Below are positions 60,228 through 64,000 of a DNA stretch of 64,000 nucleotides, one piece after another. The stretch spans positions 16,904,440-16,968,439 of the forward strand of contig OY755240.1 in NCBI GenBank assembly GCA_963576725.1, written 5' to 3'. Source of the stretch: Azorinus chamasolen (taxonomy: Eukaryota; Mollusca; Bivalvia; Cardiida; Solecurtidae). The translations under genes were made by a program, and so were the position numbers. The first letter of the stretch is position 1; the number at the start of each line of letters is the position of its first letter. The notes beneath the pieces are model-generated. The model did no database searches and was not told where the DNA came from. It saw only the letters and a list, made by a program, of their open reading frames with translations.

Positions 60228-60444
60228 AAATATCTCATAAATGCGCCTTTCTGCGCCTTTGCAATTAGAGTAGACCCAGATCAAACGGCCCATGTAAGAG
60301 CCATCTGATCAGGATCTGTTCTGTTTGCTTATGATATAATATAGATGGCCAACGCGTCCGGTGTCCGAGTGCTATTAGAAAAAGGTAATTGATATTCATA
60401 AAGTCATAATTTCTTTCATGAATATTCATGGAGTAGCTGGTTAA
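60228..60444 (+). mobile_element. TTAA-G MITE
   Basis: CTCATAAATGCGCCTTTCTGC, core GCAATTAGAGTAGACCCAGATC...TCTGATCAGGATCTGTTCTG, right end CATGGAGTAGCTGGTTAA. Confidence 0.82.
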
Positions 60445-60451
60445 AGCTTTA

Positions 60452-60673
60452 GTAACCCATTTCCTCATATGCTATTTTTAGATACAACCTCTTTGAATAA
60501 ATCTACTGAAAAGGAGCCTTAACTAGAGAAAAGGATTGCTTTAGATGTTTGAAACCATTGTGAAAAATAGACTATTTGCTCCTATAGGAGCAAATGCTCT
60601 ATTCGTCACAATGGTTTCACTGAGTGACTTTTACAGAGTCGTCAAAAGTCGTCAATATGAGGGAATGGGTTAA
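60452..60673 (-). mobile_element. TTAA-A MITE
   Basis: GTAACCCATTTCCTCATATGC to ATATGAGGGAATGGGTTAA; centre GCTCCTATAGGAGC. Confidence 0.93.
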
Positions 60674-61017
60674 TTAATGGTTCAAACGTGTATTGTTTCT
60701 CTTTACTGTTTTAACGAAACCGATACGAAAACACGACATTTAGCGAAGAGGAAATACAAAATATATTCTAGGAAACGTCTCGTCTCACAAATCCTAATAT
60801 GGTGATATTGTGAACCGACAAACCCTTTGCAAAAAGCTCTATATGCGTTCTGAGTATTGATCTTGGAACTAAAACAACTGCTATTTTTATGGTCCCGCTT
60901 ATTGTTGTATCTAATTTTAAACCAAATGACAATATTAGCATGTAATTATCTGTCGTATTCCGAGACTGCAATAAAATGCACCGCATATAAAGGCACAGCA
61001 AATGTAGATATAATCAG
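60674..61017. other. Unassigned; 77-codon frame on minus strand
   Basis: The frame (60768-61001) has no recognisable domain. No repeat termini. Confidence 0.25.
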
Positions 61018-61100
61018 AACAACAGATAAAGGTGGGTACCCAAATTTTAAAATCGTCATATCTGCACCAAACTCTGAGTGATCACAACATGGGATTTTAT
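61018..61100. repeat. IR-D with deleted centre
   Basis: AAAGGTGGGTACCCAAATTTTAAAATCGTC, CACCAAACTC, then GAGTGATCACAACATGGG; most of both arms is missing. Confidence 0.6.
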
Positions 61101-61309
61101 CAAAAGTTTTGCTATGACAATTTATTTGGGTATTTTAGACCAATGGTTTTCCTACGAAGCCAGTCTATATATTAGGAAATGTTTTCCTACGAAAACAAAG
61201 TTGCCTTCGTAGAAAACACATATATTATAATACCTATATAAATTCTCTTAGCAAAACATTTGATATTAATACGTAGTTGGTTCCCAGTGGAAGAGTCATG
61301 GGAAAAATA

Positions 61310-61488
61310 GTTATAATGAAATATGGAAGGCGGAACATGCCATTTTAGAAATTAAAGAAACAAATCTATCACATTCCATTAGCAAACAGAGCAGACCCTG
61401 ATCAGACGGCTCCTATAGGAGCCGTCTGATCAGGGTCTAATCTGTTTGCAAATGCGTGGAATTGCGTTTATTTAAGGGAAAGGGTTAA
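61310..61488 (+). mobile_element. TTAA-K MITE, left end missing
   Basis: AATGAAATATGGAAGGCGGAAC, perfect core AGCAAACAGAGCAGACCCTG centred on GACGGCTCCTATAGGAGCCG, right end AAGGGAAAGGGTTAA. Confidence 0.85.
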
Positions 61489-61646
61489 CCTATTGAGAAC
61501 ATGATTATTGTAACAGCTTAATGTAACGTAAAGACGATGTCAATGGCAATGTGTTTGCTTTTTAAAGACGTTGCAAAATATCTATCTTGAATGCATACTA
61601 AGTCCGAGTATGAACACATTCTTGTTGTAGCAAATGTACGGGTGTA

Positions 61647-61836
61647 TAAACCCTTTACTCCGTGAATATTCATATAAGAAGTAGTGACACCACGAATATT
61701 GATTAGATTATCTATTATAAATATCACGACCAGGTGAATATTTGGCCGTAGTAGATACTGTAGAATGGGCCTACTGTAGAATCATATCTATATTATATCA
61801 GAAAAGCGTATTAATGTTTATGGAGCAAAGGGTTAA
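61647..61836 (-). mobile_element. TTAA-G MITE without its hairpin
   Basis: TAAACCCTTTACTCCGTGAAT to TTATGGAGCAAAGGGTTAA. ATCTATATTATATCAG runs directly into AAAAGCGTATTAATG, so the whole palindrome is absent. CTGTAGAATGGGC and CTGTAGAATCATAT form a small duplication. Confidence 0.85.
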
Positions 61837-62084
61837 TGTATCATAGACGTGGCAGAATCGAAATAATGATTAAATTCCAGCTATTTATAGTTTATTACGC
61901 TCGTAGATCGCCGATCGCCGTTGATATGTTAATGATTAAATCACTCGACCTTAAGTGTCTTGGTTCGAATTACTTCACATCTTAACCCGGAATAGCAATC
62001 AAACACATGATAAGTCAATGAAATTATCATTTCTTAAACTGACATTATTAGTTATAGCTTTATATATGTTTATTTGAGTTCTCG
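61837..62084. other. No supported feature
   Basis: AT-rich; no element or exon recognised. Confidence 0.35.
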
Positions 62085-62319
62085 TTAACCCTGTACTCAT
62101 TTCAACACACTTGCAAACAGGAGTAGACCCAGATCAGACGGTTCCTATAGGAGCCGTCTGATCAGGATCTGCCCTGTTTGCTTATGGAATAATATAAATA
62201 TGATTCTACAGTTTCTGCCATCAACAAAACCTCTCATGTTTACGTGTCATTATAAAAGGTCAACTAATTTTCATGACGTCATTAATTCGTACATGAATAT
62301 TCATAGTGTAATGGGTTAA
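62085..62319 (+). mobile_element. TTAA-G MITE
   Basis: TTAACCCTGTACTCATTTCAAC to TCATAGTGTAATGGGTTAA; core AAACAGGAGTAGACCCAGATC centred on ACGGTTCCTATAGGAGCCGT; contains ATGACGTCATT. Confidence 0.9.
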
Positions 62320-62565
62320 CCCTTCGCTTGCTGAATTTTAAAAGACATTTTTCCTTCTTTACCCATGTCCTGTTGTATAATTACATATATCTTCACTGTG
62401 TACACGTATTTCGCTGTGCAATCACTGCTGTGGAGTGCACTGGTTGCACAATCAATTTGTAAATAGTGCAGACCCTGATGAGACAGCTCCTGCAGGAGCT
62501 GTCTCATCTGGGTCTTCACTATTTACAGGTACGTATATTGACGTGAATAGCAAGCGAAGGGTTAA
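62316..62565 (+). mobile_element. TTAA-J MITE, 67-codon frame
   Basis: TTAACCCTTCGCTTGCTGAAT to AGCAAGCGAAGGGTTAA; shares TTAA 62316-62319 with the G element; frame on the minus strand (62316-62519). Confidence 0.95.
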
Positions 62566-62702
62566 GATACTGAATATACGCATTGTAAACGAGTCATGGT
62601 ATTCACTGATCCATAACGAATGAGGAAGACTAACTATATAATTACCAGCTACATTTAATTTGGGAATGAATATCCCAATGTCAGTTATAGAACATTGCGT
62701 CA

Positions 62703-62988
62703 TTAACCCATGTGTGCCCATGATCCTATATATGGGATAAAGGCAAACAGCGTAGAGTCTGATCAGACGCCACATATTGCGGCGTCTGATCAGAGTAAAC
62801 ACTGTTTGCTGATAGGAATTTCATTGGAACCGCTGTGATAAATGGAGCATTTCTCCATAGGAGAATATCACAATTATTTCAAAACTACACTATTCTAAAT
62901 GTTTCATTTTCTCTATTAAAATGTCCCTTTTCAGTAGATATATTGAAAGAGGTTGGGTCTAAAATTAGCCTATGAGGGAATGGGTTAG
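62703..62988. mobile_element. Chimeric MITE: F-type left, A-type right
   Basis: TTAACCCATGTGTGCCCATG and the F hairpin (centre GACGCCACATATTGCGGCGTC, then TTTGCTGATAGGAATTTC) are followed at about 62823 by an A-type hairpin (GCTGTGATAAATGGAGC...) and the A right half, ending GAGGGAATGGGTTAG. The element has two hairpins. Confidence 0.85.
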
Positions 62989-63244
62989 CACCTTCGCTAC
63001 TAATAGTGTATGCAAAAAGTTAGTCATCTTGATCTGAATTACTTCACGTCTCAAATCCACCATATACACCATAAATCAACGGATTGGGATCACAATTTCT
63101 ACAATCCATTTTGATCATGTGATTTATTTAGAGGAAACCACGCAAAATACTACTGCATGCTCATTGTAAACCAGTGGTGTTACAAAAGGATTAATAAGCC
63201 TATGGGACAGAGCTCTTTGTACGCTAGCCATGAAACCATCATTA

Positions 63245-63400
63245 CCTCTGCAAACAGATTGGATCCAGATGAGACGCCGCATAATGCGGCGTCTCATCAG
63301 GATCCAAACTGTTTGACACTTTGGCCATATTTTTCCCAAAGCAATGAGAAAAATTGTATCTTAAGAACTGAAGCAGACGACAATTGCTGCAGACGAAAAA
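63245..63400 (+). mobile_element. TTAA-E element carrying an F-type centre
   Basis: E arms CAAACAGATTGGATCCAGATG / CATCAGGATCCAAACTGTTTG enclose AGACGCCGCATAATGCGGCG, the centre normal for TTAA-F. The right flank ACTGAAGCAGACGACAATTGC is E-like. Termini not clear. Confidence 0.75.
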
Positions 63401-63525
63401 AGTTTACGTGCGAATACAGATGACACATTAACCTTTAGCCTGCTGAGCAATTTAATTTTACAGAAGTTTTCGCCTAATACATTTTCAAAATTCAAGCTAT
63501 AATCAATTTGTCTACCAAAATGCAA

Positions 63526-63600
63526 GCAGGATGTCAAACAGTTTGGATCCTAATGAGACACTCAGCATCTCATTTGGATCGAAACTGTTTGCATAGGCAT
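63526..63600. mobile_element. TTAA-E core, collapsed centre
   Basis: GTCAAACAGTTTGGATCCTAATGAGACACTCAGCATCTCATTTGG and GAAACTGTTTGCATAGGC. Confidence 0.55.
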
Positions 63601-63668
63601 TCACTCATCTGTCCATAACATACTAATGTTAATTATCTTGGTCGTGAATATCCAAAAGCCATCTTAGA

Positions 63669-63871
63669 GCCCATTACTTTCTGAATATCCTTTGTCAGAA
63701 ATACTGACGCCATGAATATTAAACTTGCATACGAGGGCAGAAATGTTTGGCCATGGCAGACACTTTAGAGTCAGATCTACATTACTCAATAACCAAACCA
63801 GCAGACCCCCGATAAGACGACCCCTAAAGTAGCCTTCTGATCTGGGTTTACTTTGTTTGCACACGAGTTAA
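63669..63871 (-). mobile_element. TTAA-G MITE, shortened right end
   Basis: CCCATTACTTTCTGAATATCC, ACGCCATGAATATTAAAC, core AACCAGCAGACCCCCGATAAG...CTGATCTGGGTTTACTTTG; it stops at TTAA just after TTTGCACACGAG. Confidence 0.7.
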
Positions 63872-64000
63872 CCCATTACCTCATATGCTATTTTTAGATT
63901 TAATCGCTCTGAATGAATCTACCGAAAAGGAGCATTAACTAGAGAAAAGGAAATTTTTTAAAACGTTGTAGTTTGAAACCATTGTGATAAATAGAGCATT
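63868..64000 (-). mobile_element. TTAA-A MITE, cut by the window edge
   Basis: TTAACCCATTACCTCATATGC, GAAAAGGAGCATTAACTAGAG, then AAACCATTGTGATAAATAGAGC up to the end. Confidence 0.93.

Overview
The window is eukaryotic, AT-rich, almost gene-free nuclear DNA, very probably from an invertebrate. A bivalve mollusc is my best guess from the overall style, but the sequence does not prove it. There are no bacterial gene signatures. Two protein-related segments can be supported: one 89-bp exon on the minus strand (34607-34695) encoding the start of the C-linker of a cyclic nucleotide-gated (CNG) channel, and a decayed, 5'-truncated mariner transposase (about 19530-20220, plus strand). The other open frames lie mostly inside repeats and are not genes.

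Most of the DNA consists of non-autonomous transposable elements of about 130-360 bp built round a long central inverted repeat. Names are mine. The TTAA class is piggyBac-like, flanked by TTAA with ends CCC...GGG: TTAA-A (CCCATTCCCTCATA...), E (CCCTTTCGCCGCC...), F (CCCATTTGCTCCCAG...), G (CCCTTTACTCCATAAATACG...), I (CCCTTTCACCGCC...), J (CCCTTCTCTTGCTG...), K (CCCTTTCCCT...) and N (CCCTTTAAAGACGGGG...). The TA class is pogo/Tigger-like, flanked by TA with ends CAGT...ACTG: TA-1 (CAGTAAAACCTCTCTATAAC), TA-2 (...CCCCTCTAATGC), TA-3 (...TCTCTCCAAACC), TA-4 (CAGTAGAACCTATCTTAAGC), TA-5 (CAGTTGAACTTCGATATC), TA-6 (CAGTGAACCCTCGTTACAAC) and TA-7 (CAGTGTTCCCTCCCTACAAC). Two more inverted-repeat families are IR-D (ATTTCTCCACCAAACCCTAT...) and IR-L (CATGCTTATAAAGCTTTT...). 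Strands given for these elements follow the end named here.

Layout: 0-1 kb holds an 11-unit 40/41-bp tandem array. From 1 to 34 kb is a dense field of the families above, with the mariner fossil at 19.5-20.2 kb and a 299-bp tandem duplication at 21.9-22.6 kb. From 34.4 to 36.7 kb lies the CNG exon, then a 741-bp PIF/Harbinger-like element full of AACG/CGTT, then a 430-bp miniature LTR retrotransposon (TRIM-like) whose LTRs each carry a tRNA-like sequence, then a TA-7 element. From 37 to 64 kb the repeat field continues, with an 897-bp hAT-like element (8-bp target duplication) at 47.0-47.9 kb and a possible 4.1-kb inverted-end element at 45.5-49.6 kb.

The main novelty is how the elements relate to each other. 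Families with unrelated ends share the same hairpin centre (GCTCCTATAGGAGC) or the same arm (AGGTGG..GCTTAATGCAGG). TTAA elements repeatedly land in the TTAA of that arm. Neighbouring elements share single TTAA sites, and several copies are chimeras or have lost their hairpin. These facts suggest modular exchange and hairpin-mediated remodelling. The channel gene presumably runs on the minus strand through some of the window, with introns filled by these repeats; I found no second exon.
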